A stretch of 49,215 bases of DNA from Acidobacteriota bacterium (GCA_016191015.1 JACPPM010000286.1:1-49215), one strand, 5' to 3'. Shown: positions 36,466-44,366, counted from the first letter of the stretch. The notes: generated by a model not told the origin, from the sequence alone. Program-made: numbers and translations.

Positions 36466-36771
36466 CTAGTGCACGGCACCGGGCGTGATCATCGGTTCTG
36501 GAGCTGGCGGGATCTGGCCAAACGTGGTCTCGTACTTGCTGATGTTTTCCTGGAGAGCGGCGAGGAGCCGTTTGGCATGGGCGGGTGTCAGAATGATCCG
36601 TGATTCGAGGATCCCCACCTGCGGGCGGGGAGCGACGTAGATGAAATCGATCGTGAAGTCCTCGGGCGTGTGCACGATGTGTGCGAGGTTCACGTACTTC
36701 CCCTTGATCGTCTGCTCGTCAACCTTGATCTCCACCGGCTGTGCCTGTTTCGCGTCCTCTCGATCTCCCAT
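36466..36771 (-). CDS. DUF3467 family protein
   Basis: A 101-residue soluble protein matching DUF3467: KYVNLAHIVHTPEDFTIDFIY, then SRIILTPAHAKRLLAALQENISKYET. The family is widespread and uncharacterised; it has a ferritin-independent alpha/beta core and is sometimes linked with stress or developmental loci. The start at 36771 follows AAGGAGGAG; an in-frame start 39 codons earlier would approach namZ and has no such site. It lies 73 bases after namZ on the same strand. Confidence 0.88.
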   Translation of the reverse strand: MGDREDAKQAQPVEIKVDEQTIKGKYVNLAHIVHTPEDFTIDFIYVAPRPQVGILESRIILTPAHAKRLLAALQENISKYETTFGQIPPAPEPMITPGAVH

Positions 36772-36844
36772 CGGTACTCCTCCTTGCTGCCGTGCCCCCG
36801 TGATATCTGATCGCCACGCTGAAGCTTCATCGCGCGGACAGGCG

Positions 36845-38008
36845 CTAGTATAGTAGAAATCGGGCTCGACGGCGTCCGAAGGACACAAGCTCCCGACTCC
36901 ATCCCCGTTCGATCTCTCGCACGGTGTCTCCCCGTTCGATCCTCAGACGAACTGCGGTACTGCCGAGCAGAATGTCGATCGGCAGCTTCTCGGTCTCGAA
37001 CTCGTAGGGCGGCTGCCGCCAGGCAAGTCGCCCTCTATGCAACAGGATCCCTCCCTGCACAATCGCCAACCCCGTCAGGTACGGCTTGAAACGCATGCGA
37101 TCGGTGACGTGAATCTGGAACCCCTGACATACATCGCCCGCGTATTTGTTGAACGTCGGTTTGAACTGCAGCGGCCGAAACACCACGCCGGGTAGCCTGC
37201 ACGTCCCCAGGAAATCGGCGAAACCCCGGCCATCGAGCCAGGGGGCTCCGAATATCTCAAACGGGCGCGTCGTCCCGCGTCCCTCCGACAGGATTGTCCC
37301 TTCGAGGAGACACATCCCAGGGTACACGGTCGCCGTGTCGAGAGTCGGCATGTTCGGCGATGGCAGGACCCATGGCAGTCCTGTCTGATCCAACCAGCAC
37401 CGGCGGCGCCAGCCGGTGAGGGGCACAATCGTGAGGTCAACATCCAGCGAGAGCTCCGACTGCATCATCTTCGCGATCTCTCCGACTGTCATTCCGTGAC
37501 GCGCCGGCAGAGGGTGGATCCCCACATACGAAAGATGAGTCGGTTCGATGATGTTGCCTTCCACCACGTCACCACCGATCGGATTTGGCCGGTCCAACAC
37601 GACGAAGCCGACAGCTGTCGACGCGCATGCGCGCATGCAGTGAAGCATCGTCGAGATATATGTGTAGTATCGGCTGCCGACGTCCTGCAGATCGAAGATC
37701 AGAAAATCGAGCCCCTCGAGCATCGCGGGGGCCGGCCCGAGGCGTTCGCCATAGAGACTGAAGACGGGAACAGAGCCGGCCTGGCCGTGCGACACCGGCT
37801 GCAGGTCCTGCTCTGTCCCCGAGATGCCATGCTCCGGCGCGAATACGGCGCGAAGATCCGTGCCGAGTCCCGCAAAGACACCCAAAATGTGCCGCAGGCT
37901 CCTATCGACGCTGGCTTGGTGAGCAACGATTCCCAGCCGCGCTCCCCGCAGCCGCTTCGGAAGCCCCCTGGCCACGCGATCGAGACCGGTCTCTACGTTT
38001 CTATTCAT
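36845..38008 (-). CDS. DUF1343 / NamZ-like exo-beta-N-acetylmuramidase
   Basis: A 387-residue protein of the DUF1343 family, whose founding enzyme NamZ removes terminal MurNAc from peptidoglycan fragments. Family text: GIVAHQASVD, FAPEHGISG, FDLQDVGSRYYTYISTM, VLDRPNPIGG, SPNMPTLDTATVYPG and LSEGRGTTRPFEIFGAPW. With the start at 38008 there is no signal peptide, unlike many family members. The frame runs open another 100 codons upstream, but that part lies inside the kinase gene. It is seven bases behind an AmgK-like kinase, which fits MurNAc salvage. Confidence 0.88.
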   Translation of the reverse strand: MNRNVETGLDRVARGLPKRLRGARLGIVAHQASVDRSLRHILGVFAGLGTDLRAVFAPEHGISGTEQDLQPVSHGQAGSVPVFSLYGERLGPAPAMLEGLDFLIFDLQDVGSRYYTYISTMLHCMRACASTAVGFVVLDRPNPIGGDVVEGNIIEPTHLSYVGIHPLPARHGMTVGEIAKMMQSELSLDVDLTIVPLTGWRRRCWLDQTGLPWVLPSPNMPTLDTATVYPGMCLLEGTILSEGRGTTRPFEIFGAPWLDGRGFADFLGTCRLPGVVFRPLQFKPTFNKYAGDVCQGFQIHVTDRMRFKPYLTGLAIVQGGILLHRGRLAWRQPPYEFETEKLPIDILLGSTAVRLRIERGDTVREIERGWSRELVSFGRRRARFLLY

Positions 38009-38015
38009 CCGCGCT

Positions 38016-39005
38016 TCACCATACTGCGGATGGCGGGCCAGCGTGGCTGAAAAAACCGGCCGCTGCGAGTGCCGACCGCAAGCTCTCCAGCTCAGGTCGC
38101 CGCAATCGTGATTCGAGCAGATGCCGCGTGCGAGGCACGAACCCGAGATACTCGATCTTTCCGCGCATCCGTGCCTGCGCGGCAAAAGTGCCGAGCGCCT
38201 TGATATTGCGCTGCACGGCGACGTAGTCGAACTGGCGATCGAAGTCGTCTCTTCCTGACCACAGCCCCGCCGTCGCCTCGTAAAACTGCTCTTTGCATAC
38301 CGAAACAAGGCCCGTGTCCAGATCGACGTAGCTGTCGGAGAGAAGCGAGGCGAGATCGTAGAGGGGATGACCCCAGCGGGCGTCCTGGAGATCGATCAGG
38401 TGGAGTGAGCCGTCCTTGAGCATGATGTTGCGCGAGTGATAGTCGCGATGACAATAGGCGAGCGGATCGAGACGAATCTTGTCGAGCAGCCCGGGGAGCT
38501 CGGCACGGACACCGTCCGGATCGACTTTCATCAGGCCGGCGACATAGTGTGTCGCGAAGAACTCGAGCTCCCACAGGAGACGGTTGCGACCGAGCACCGG
38601 TGGTCGATAGGGACCAGCCTCGGTGACGACGATCGCCCGATACGGGCCGGCCCCGCGTTGGAGTTTGATCAATAACGAGACGGCGTCGTGATAGAGCTCG
38701 TCCCGTTCCCCCGCGGTTGCCTGCCACAGCTGTCGGTCGCCGAGGTCCTCCATCAAGAGCACACCGAGCCTGTCGTCGGCTTTCAGGATGCCCGCGACCG
38801 GCAGGCCGAGATGGGTGAAGAAACGGTTCATGTGAATGTGCGGGGAGAGCCGGTCTGGATCCGAGCTGATGAGCAGGACCAGCCGCCTATCGCCGGCCTG
38901 GACTCTGAAGAAACTGTTTGTGGACGCGTCGCCGGCCAGCTCGACAGCATCCGGGTCGCATCCGGTCACGGATCGCAGCCAGACGGATATCTCCTCTGTG
39001 ATCAC
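38016..39005 (-). CDS. AmgK-like sugar-1-kinase (APH fold)
   Basis: A 329-residue phosphotransferase of the aminoglycoside-kinase fold. It resembles AmgK, which phosphorylates MurNAc and GlcNAc at C1. The catalytic loop CHRDYHSRNIML and the metal loop LIDLQDARWGHPLYDLASLL are typical of AmgK. The first residues (GDASTNSFFRV) form the glycine loop. Its ATG overlaps the stop of the MurU-like gene by four bases. With that partner it would make UDP-MurNAc from free MurNAc, bypassing de novo synthesis. Confidence 0.88.
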   Translation of the reverse strand: MITEEISVWLRSVTGCDPDAVELAGDASTNSFFRVQAGDRRLVLLISSDPDRLSPHIHMNRFFTHLGLPVAGILKADDRLGVLLMEDLGDRQLWQATAGERDELYHDAVSLLIKLQRGAGPYRAIVVTEAGPYRPPVLGRNRLLWELEFFATHYVAGLMKVDPDGVRAELPGLLDKIRLDPLAYCHRDYHSRNIMLKDGSLHLIDLQDARWGHPLYDLASLLSDSYVDLDTGLVSVCKEQFYEATAGLWSGRDDFDRQFDYVAVQRNIKALGTFAAQARMRGKIEYLGFVPRTRHLLESRLRRPELESLRSALAAAGFFSHAGPPSAVW

Positions 39006-39904
39006 AGGGTCAAAACCCGATCATCCATTATGATTTGGTCCTTGTGCAGTCCGCCACTGACTCTCACTCCGGATGTGATGATGCATCTCTCCACGCGGGC
39101 TCCATCGACCACCTGCACACCATCCCAGAGGATGGAGTCCGTGACGCGCGCGCCGTCTTCGATCGCGGCACCCGTCCCGAGAACGTTACCCCCCGTGAGT
39201 GCGCCGCGCAGGCCGAGAAAGTGGCGGGCGTTGCGCAGGTACGAGCCCGGATCGCCGAGCTCATACCAGCTCCCGCTGGCGACGCAGCCGGCAATCCTTT
39301 CGCCCGTCGCGATGAGTGACGGGTAGATCTCCCGGTTGATCTCCGATGGCCCCGGCGGGAGGTGATCGAGGAGACGCCCGGAGATGACATGCACTCCCGT
39401 AAACATGTACGCATCACCCGATGCGCCGGATTCAGGCCTCCCCGCAATTCGCTTAACCAGACCATCTTTCACTTCCACCGCGGAGAAGCCCGGCCGGGCC
39501 GGCATGAGAAGCATGGTGGCCAGAGCGCGTTTGTCTCTATGAAAGGCTACCGCGGCACGGAGGTCGAAATCGCAGAGGCTGTCGCCGTTGACCATGAGAA
39601 GGTCCCGTTCCCCGGCAAAATGACGCGCTGCGTTGGCAAGGCCGCCGCCGGTACCGAGGATTGTCGCCTCCTCGGTGTAAGCAACTCGCACCCCGAGATG
39701 CCGGCCGTCGCGCACCGCGCGGCGAATGGTTTCCGGAAGGTGGTGCAGGTTGAGCACAACCTCGTCAACCCCGTGAGAGACCAGATGCATCAGGATCCAC
39801 TCGATGAGTGTTTGTGGCCCGACCGGTATGGCGGGTTTGGCGACCAGGTTCGTCAGCGGGCGAAGACGGGTGCCCAGGCCGGCGGCCAGAACCATCGCCT
39901 TCAC
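39002..39904 (-). CDS. MurU-like sugar-1-phosphate nucleotidyltransferase
   Basis: A 300-residue nucleotidyltransferase. The pyrophosphorylase loop LAAGLGTRLRPLTNLVAKPA opens the protein, and GTGGGLANA and VNGDSLCDFDL follow. Beside amgK, the expected reaction is UTP plus MurNAc-1-phosphate to UDP-MurNAc (MurU). Pseudomonas MurU is about 225 residues. This protein has an extra C-terminal 75 residues of hexapeptide (left-handed beta-helix) pattern (GGNVLGTGAAIEDGARVTDS), as in mannose-1-phosphate guanylyltransferases, so the sugar is not certain. It overlaps both neighbours by four bases. Confidence 0.88.
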   Translation of the reverse strand: MKAMVLAAGLGTRLRPLTNLVAKPAIPVGPQTLIEWILMHLVSHGVDEVVLNLHHLPETIRRAVRDGRHLGVRVAYTEEATILGTGGGLANAARHFAGERDLLMVNGDSLCDFDLRAAVAFHRDKRALATMLLMPARPGFSAVEVKDGLVKRIAGRPESGASGDAYMFTGVHVISGRLLDHLPPGPSEINREIYPSLIATGERIAGCVASGSWYELGDPGSYLRNARHFLGLRGALTGGNVLGTGAAIEDGARVTDSILWDGVQVVDGARVERCIITSGVRVSGGLHKDQIIMDDRVLTL

Positions 39905-40473
39905 CGGATGAGCTCTTTCTTGAAGACCATGTCGCCGCGATGCCGCTTCCGGTAGAGCTCGACGTAGCTCTCCGTGATGAAATCCGAATCGGAGTATCCG
40001 AGACGGCGAGCAGCACGAAGGATCCGAGCGGGATCACCTTCGATCTCGACAAAGTCGCCGATCGGCGTTTCGTCCACGACCACAGCCAGCTTACCTCTGC
40101 CGTAGGTAGTCCGGTATTTCTCATACGCGAAGGTGGGTCGCAACCCCAGCCGCTCGAACACCATTGCCGCCGCGCCGGCATCCGAAACTGTGGTCTCGAT
40201 CTCTTCACGGTCCTTCATTCCGAGGGTCAGACGGCGCTTGCCCTTGTACGTCACACTTGCGACATTCCCGGCACGACGGAGTCGGAGGGCGTCGCCCGTC
40301 CTCCGAAGACGTGCATCGGGGAAATCGTAAAGCTGGTTCCATTCGTGTATCCGTCGCCGCACCAGGCTGAAGCCGGCCGTGCGGAGCTTCCGTTTCATCG
40401 CGGTGACGTTCGTGATCGCGATCTTGATCTCGATTTCCCGGTGGCCTGACGGAAAGCCACTGAGCGGTCGCAC
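39901..40473 (-). CDS. CYTH-domain protein (class IV adenylate cyclase-like)
   Basis: A protein of about 190 residues with the CYTH signature REIEIKI and downstream strands rich in basic and acidic residues (LRLRRAG, VTYKGKRR, KYRTTYG, VVVDETPIGDFVEIEG). CYTH proteins act on triphosphates: CyaB adenylate cyclase, thiamine triphosphatase or inorganic triphosphatase. GTG at 40473 is the nearest start before the signature, but it lacks a strong ribosome site. The frame continues upstream into repeat copy B. It overlaps the MurU-like gene by four bases. Confidence 0.78.
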   Translation of the reverse strand: MRPLSGFPSGHREIEIKIAITNVTAMKRKLRTAGFSLVRRRIHEWNQLYDFPDARLRRTGDALRLRRAGNVASVTYKGKRRLTLGMKDREEIETTVSDAGAAAMVFERLGLRPTFAYEKYRTTYGRGKLAVVVDETPIGDFVEIEGDPARILRAARRLGYSDSDFITESYVELYRKRHRGDMVFKKELIR

Positions 40474-40490
40474 GGAGCTGAGGCGCCTAA

Positions 40491-40531
40491 CGCGGCGACG
40501 CCGCAACCAAACAGGTTGCGGCGTCGCCGCG
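40491..40531. other. Perfect 18-bp stem-loop at the end of element copy B
   Basis: CGCGGCGACGCCGCAACC pairs with its exact complement across the loop AAACA (40509-40513). It is the most stable hairpin seen in the window. No T-tract follows, and it sits 18 bases ahead of the proposed CYTH start codon, so it could attenuate or protect the message. Confidence 0.85.
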
Positions 40532-40718
40532 CGTGAGAGCGTCCGGCGCGCTCCGCGCGCCTGGAGCGTGGGAGCGTGGAGTGTTCCGTGCCCCACTGAT
40601 CAGACGAAGCGACCGGTCCGTTCCTGTATTCCTACCTTCCTGCTTTCCTGAGAGGGGGTCGGAAGATCTGGTTACGTCGAGATTCTTGCCATCTCTTGCG
40701 GGCATTCAACTTCTTAGA
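40491..40718 (-). repeat. Dispersed oriented element, copy B
   Basis: Begins two bases after the polyprenyl synthetase stop codon and fills the gap up to the CYTH gene. Minus-strand landmarks: TTCTAAGAAGTTGAATGC, GATCTTCCGACCCCCTCTCA, GGAAAGCAGGAAGG, CACGCTCCAGGCGCG, ACGCTCTCACGCGCGG. Copies A and C share these in the same order. It ends in a long perfect hairpin at 40491-40531. Confidence 0.88.
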
Positions 40719-40719
40719 A

Positions 40720-41706
40720 CTACCTGTCGCGTTCGATGATGAACGTGGGGAGGCTGAACAGGGCTTCCTTGATTTCGGAATCGGGGAAGATCGCAAGCCG
40801 CTTCTGGGCGCTGTGCCCGAAAGCCCGCGCCAGGTCGAGGGTCTCGTCGATCGTGCGGTGCTCGGCCAGAGCCGCCAGAATGCGCTCTTTGCTGATCGTG
40901 ACAAAGCCACGCTCGCGCAAGACCGTTCCGATCATGGCCCGTGATTCCCCGTCGTCCTTGCGAAGGAGATAGATCAGAGGCAGGGTTAACCGCCCCTCTT
41001 TGAGATCGTTGACGACGGGCTTGCCGAGAGTGGACTGGGTGGAGGTGAAATCGAGCACATCGTCGATGATCTGGAACGCCATGCCCAGATCCATGCCGTA
41101 GTCCCGAAGCGCCTCGATCTCCTCCTCGCGCGCCCCCGCGACGACTGCCCCGATCTCGCAGCACGCGGAGAACAGGCCGGCCGTTTTTCGGGAAACGAGG
41201 TCGAGATGCTCGTCGGCGGTCACATCGAGGCGTCCGTTGCGGGTGAGTTGAGCGATCTCGCCTTCGACCATGCGAAGTGTTGCGCGGGAGAGTATGTTGA
41301 GCAGCCGGAGGTTGTTCTGGTCCAGCGCGCGCGCCATCGACTTGATGTAGAGGTAGTCGCCCAGCAGGACTGTGATTTCGTTTCCCCAGCGCCGGTTCAT
41401 CGACTGCTGCCCGCGCCTCGTGTCCGCCTCGTCGACGATGTCGTCGTGGATCAGTGTGGCCGTGTGAATGAGCTCGACGATTGATGCGAACACCGTGGCG
41501 AGATGCCCCGAATAGTTGAAGAGCCGCGTGGTCAGGAGGAGCAACGCGGGCCTGATCCGCTTTCCGCCGCTCTCGATCACATATCGGCTCGCCTTCCGGA
41601 TGACCTCGATGTCGCTGTCGATCTGCTGGCGAAACTCCTCCTCCACATCGCGGAGCTGGGGCGCAACCCGCAGGTAGATCTCCTGGAGGGTCAAGGTTGC
41701 AGGCAT
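40720..41706 (-). CDS. Polyprenyl (octaprenyl/solanesyl-type) diphosphate synthase
   Basis: A 328-residue trans-prenyltransferase that extends allylic diphosphates for quinone side chains. The first aspartate-rich motif DDIVD is at residues 88-92, and the second (QIIDDVLDF) lies near 213-217. GGKRIRPALL and the KTAGLF motif are in place. Small residues before the first motif favour long-chain (C35-C50) products. With an NrfD quinol complex nearby, menaquinone is the likely destination. yajQ ends three bases upstream. Confidence 0.95.
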   Translation of the reverse strand: MPATLTLQEIYLRVAPQLRDVEEEFRQQIDSDIEVIRKASRYVIESGGKRIRPALLLLTTRLFNYSGHLATVFASIVELIHTATLIHDDIVDEADTRRGQQSMNRRWGNEITVLLGDYLYIKSMARALDQNNLRLLNILSRATLRMVEGEIAQLTRNGRLDVTADEHLDLVSRKTAGLFSACCEIGAVVAGAREEEIEALRDYGMDLGMAFQIIDDVLDFTSTQSTLGKPVVNDLKEGRLTLPLIYLLRKDDGESRAMIGTVLRERGFVTISKERILAALAEHRTIDETLDLARAFGHSAQKRLAIFPDSEIKEALFSLPTFIIERDR

Positions 41707-41709
41707 GGC

Positions 41710-42201
41710 CTATCGATAGTTGTCGAACTGCATGTTGATGCCGAGATCGCTCTCTCGCAGCATCCGCATGGTCGACTGCAGGGCGTCCTTGTCGCGACCG
41801 CTGATACGAACCTGGTCCCCCTGAATCGAGGCCTGAACTTTGAGCTTTGTCCCCTTGACGAGCTTCACGATCTCTTTCGCCTTCTCCTGAGGGATCCCCT
41901 GCTGCAGGTCGCAATCCTGCTTCACCGTGCCGTGGAGGGCTTCCTGCAGCTTTCCGAAGGTCAATCCCTTGAGCGGCACGTGGCGCTTGACGAGCTTCTG
42001 TTCGAGGATATCCTTGATGCTCTTCAGCTTGTATTCATCATCCGCGTTCAGGACGATCTTACCTTCAACGAGCTGGATGTCACACTTGCTCCCCTTCAAA
42101 TCGAACCGAGTCTGGATCTCCTTGACCGACTGTTGAACCGCGTTGGAGACCTCCTGCAGATCGATCTTGGACACCACATCGAACGAATACTCGCTCGCCA
42201 A
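41710..42201 (-). CDS. yajQ: YajQ family nucleotide-binding protein
   Basis: A 163-residue YajQ, exactly the usual length. It starts with TTG, giving the family N-terminus ASEYSFDVVSKIDLQEV. GDQVRISGRDKDALQ and the C-terminal DLGINMQFDNYR also match. Members bind nucleotides; a Xanthomonas homologue binds cyclic di-GMP and a transcription factor. The frame stays open 278 codons upstream, but that stretch is antisense to other genes. It heads a run with polyprenyl synthetase. Confidence 0.95.
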   Translation of the reverse strand: MASEYSFDVVSKIDLQEVSNAVQQSVKEIQTRFDLKGSKCDIQLVEGKIVLNADDEYKLKSIKDILEQKLVKRHVPLKGLTFGKLQEALHGTVKQDCDLQQGIPQEKAKEIVKLVKGTKLKVQASIQGDQVRISGRDKDALQSTMRMLRESDLGINMQFDNYR

Positions 42202-42208
42202 CTCCACC

Positions 42209-42215
42209 CCTCCTC
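42209..42215 (-). promoter_or_regulatory. Ribosome binding site fixing the TTG start of yajQ
   Basis: GAGGAGG on the minus strand lies seven bases before TTG at 42201, the ideal distance. No ATG or GTG nearby gives a YajQ-like N-terminus. Confidence 0.85.
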
Positions 42216-42269
42216 GGAGCGAGCATGCTACCATTTCCAGCCCATGATTACAACGCAGGGCAACGCGCT

Positions 42270-42297
42270 TTGAGCGCTGCGGCCCCTCATGTATACT
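42270..42297 (+). promoter_or_regulatory. Sigma70-type promoter of the 42319 gene
   Basis: TTGAGC (42270-42275) and TATACT (42292-42297) with a 16-base spacer. The -10 box overlaps an in-frame ATG at 42289, which argues that translation starts at 42319 instead. Confidence 0.5.
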
Positions 42298-42318
42298 GCC
42301 CCAACAGGCACTACCCTT

Positions 42319-42888
42319 ATGGATGTCCGGAAGTTCCAGTCCGCTGTCGATGAGCTCCTCCGTGTCATCGGGCGGCTCGTCAATCTGAAGGCTTTCCCCT
42401 TCCTGCCGATCATCTACTCTTCGCTCTTCTACTTCATCAGAAAAGGATCGGCTTACCGGCAGGCGGTCCGTGCGATGCCGGCCGGCCCCAGATCCCGCAG
42501 GGTGGCCAACAAGCCGCCGAAATTTGTTGACGATTTCCTGAAGCGCGAGGCCCCGTTCGCGCTGAAGGAGCCCGACCCTCGTCGTCGCCGCGAGATCTTT
42601 GGCCGCCTCTACCCGATCCTCGGCCTCCGCGACCCTTTCCTGGTCTCTCTGTTCCGCGAGCGGCTGGACCAGCATGACCTGCAGACGATCGTGGACGAAT
42701 TCGATGGGAGGGTCCGGGCCGCCCTCGATCAGATACCGGCTCCCCGCTCGAGCCCGGATTTCTGGGCAGCGCTCGACGCGTTCGTCGAAACCGTCGCGGG
42801 ACTCACCGTCGACCTGGCCCGCGAGCGGGAGATCCAGGATCTCATCATCGCTCGTGCGAAGCGGTTTCTCGGAGCCGGCCGGAAATGA
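42319..42888 (+). CDS. Uncharacterised soluble protein
   Basis: A protein of about 189 residues that I do not recognise. It is mostly helical, with a hydrophobic patch FPFLPIIYSSLFYFI (about residues 27-41) that could be a membrane-associating helix. The rest is charged, with several Arg/Asp/Glu-rich helices (FRERLDQHDLQTIVDEFDGR). No catalytic motif is visible. The start at 42319 is favoured because an apparent -10 box covers the upstream ATG at 42289. It is divergent from yajQ and followed by element copy C. Confidence 0.65.
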   Translation: MDVRKFQSAVDELLRVIGRLVNLKAFPFLPIIYSSLFYFIRKGSAYRQAVRAMPAGPRSRRVANKPPKFVDDFLKREAPFALKEPDPRRRREIFGRLYPILGLRDPFLVSLFRERLDQHDLQTIVDEFDGRVRAALDQIPAPRSSPDFWAALDAFVETVAGLTVDLAREREIQDLIIARAKRFLGAGRK

Positions 42889-42903
42889 ATCGCATCCTCT
42901 GGG

Positions 42904-43153
42904 TCTAGGAAGTTGAGCGCGACCATGAAATGGCAAAGAAGCTCGCGGCAGCGAGATCTTCCGACCTCCTCTCGGGAAATCGGGAATGGAGGAAGGCAGG
43001 AGCGGGCCGGTCTTCTCGGAAGCGCAGAGGGGCACGGAACGCTCTCACCCCTTCGCGTCGCTCAGGGCTCCGGCTCCACGCTCCAGGAGCGCGAAGCGCG
43101 CCGAACGCTCTCACGCGCGGCCGAGTTGCAACCTCAAGGTTTGTGGCTCGGCC
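42904..43153 (+). repeat. Dispersed oriented element, copy C
   Basis: The longest copy, plus strand. Landmarks in order: TCTAGGAAGTTGAG, GATCTTCCGACCTCCTCTCG, GGAATGGAGGAAGGCAGG, GGCACGGAACGCTCTCAC, CCACGCTCCAGGAGCGCGAA and ACGCTCTCACGCGCGG. The terminal hairpin is 43119-43153: GGCCGAG/CTCGGCC outer stem, an internal loop, and AACCT/AGGTT inner stem. The start of the next gene lies inside this hairpin. Confidence 0.85.
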
Positions 43154-43971
43154 GAGTTGGGGCGGTCCTCCTCGCTGCCGTCCTGTCGTGCGCCTGCGCG
43201 ACGCACAGGCTCGAGCAGGTCAAGGAACACTATCTGAGAGGCATCGAGCTGGTGGATCGGATGGATCGCGCCGCAGCCGCGGCCGAGTTCAAGCTGGCGC
43301 AAAGCGAGGCAGCGAAGCTCAGCGGCCACCCACAGGCGTGGCTGATCAAGGGCGAAGCCGAAGTGGAGCTTGGGCTCTTCGAAGAGGCGCGGAGGAGTTT
43401 CGCGCGCGCGCGGGAGAGTGGGATCGGGATCGATGCCGGCTGGGAGCAGGCAGCGCACCTCCTGGGGATGGCTGCCGTTTACGAAGAGATGGAGATGGAC
43501 AGCGTAGCGGCCGCGTTGTGCGAGACTGCCCTGGAAAAGGCGAAGAAGGCGGGGCCCGATCTGTTCGAAGTCGCGGCCGCGCGATGGGTCGATCTCACAC
43601 TCGGTCAGCTTTCCGGCGAGGATGAATCCAAGACGCGAACCAAGATTCTGGACGGTCTGGACAAGAAAGTGCGGTCGATGGTTGGAGATACCCCGACATC
43701 GGGGACACTCCGCTATCTCCTCTCGCAGGTGGAGCTTCATCTTGAGCACTACGAGGAGGGATGGAACCAGGCGGTGATGGCCCGGGAGCTCGGGTTGAGA
43801 TCCGAGGAGATTCTCCGCGACAATGACGAATCGCTCATCTTCTCCTACCGGCAGTTGAAGGAGAAAGGGCAATTTGAGTACGATGAGCGACAAGCGGCGT
43901 GGGCAGCCCGATGGGGATGGCCGGCTCCTGCCCAGGCGCCGTGGATGGATGAAAAGGAGCCCGCGCCGTAG
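43126..43971 (+). CDS. Probable lipoprotein with TPR-like helices
   Basis: A protein of about 281 residues. The N-terminus has a hydrophobic stretch AVLLAAVLSCACATH, a likely lipoprotein signal with Cys in the LSC context. The body is alpha-helical with TPR-like pairs (AAAAAEFKLAQSEAAKL, LGLFEEARRSFARARESG, LLGMAAVYEEMEMDSVAAALC). No enzymatic motif is seen. The start is uncertain: TTG at 43126 or TTG at 43141, both within the terminal hairpin of element copy C. No ATG occurs nearby in frame. It probably acts as a scaffold at the outer membrane. Confidence 0.65.
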   Translation: MQPQGLWLGRVGAVLLAAVLSCACATHRLEQVKEHYLRGIELVDRMDRAAAAAEFKLAQSEAAKLSGHPQAWLIKGEAEVELGLFEEARRSFARARESGIGIDAGWEQAAHLLGMAAVYEEMEMDSVAAALCETALEKAKKAGPDLFEVAAARWVDLTLGQLSGEDESKTRTKILDGLDKKVRSMVGDTPTSGTLRYLLSQVELHLEHYEEGWNQAVMARELGLRSEEILRDNDESLIFSYRQLKEKGQFEYDERQAAWAARWGWPAPAQAPWMDEKEPAP

Positions 43972-44030
43972 GGTCAGCGTGGCCGGGCGCGAGGGGCGGT
44001 GGAGGATCATGGGACGTGGAGACAGGCAGG

Positions 44031-44366
44031 ATGTCTGAGACGACGAAGGGTGCGGCGGCTCGTGACGTGTTCGTGATCATGACGAGCGTCGGCTCGGAGG
44101 AAGAGGCTGAGCGGATTGCGGGGGCGTTGGTTGAGGGACGACTGGCAGCCTGCTGCCAGACCTTCCCGATCTCCTCGACCTACCGGTGGAAAGGCGAGAT
44201 CTGCCGCGACACCGAATTCTTGCTCCTCGCGAAGACCGCCAAAGCGGCGGAGGCTGTCGAACGAGTCAGAGAGCAGCATTCGTATGAAATCCCGGAGATC
44301 ATCGTGATCCCGGTGATCGGCGGGCATGAACCGTATCTCGAATGGGTGAGGAGGTCTTCGTCGTGA
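44031..44366 (+). CDS. cutA: CutA1 divalent cation tolerance protein
   Basis: A 111-residue CutA1, a small trimeric ferredoxin-like protein linked to copper and other divalent metal tolerance. Family text: VFVIMTSVGSEEEAERIAGALVEGRLAACCQ, STYRWKGEI, EFLLLAKT and EIPEIIVIPV. ATG at 44031 is chosen over GTG at 44016. Its TGA overlaps the GTG of the response regulator gene. Confidence 0.94.
   Translation: MSETTKGAAARDVFVIMTSVGSEEEAERIAGALVEGRLAACCQTFPISSTYRWKGEICRDTEFLLLAKTAKAAEAVERVREQHSYEIPEIIVIPVIGGHEPYLEWVRRSSS

Noticed and set aside
38009-38308. 100-codon N-terminal extension of the NamZ-like protein
   Set aside because: It lies wholly inside the AmgK-like gene on the same strand and is not similar to DUF1343.
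42202-43035. N-terminal extension of yajQ by 278 codons
   Set aside because: The YajQ family begins exactly at the TTG at 42201, which has an ideal ribosome site; the rest is antisense to two other genes and to repeat DNA.
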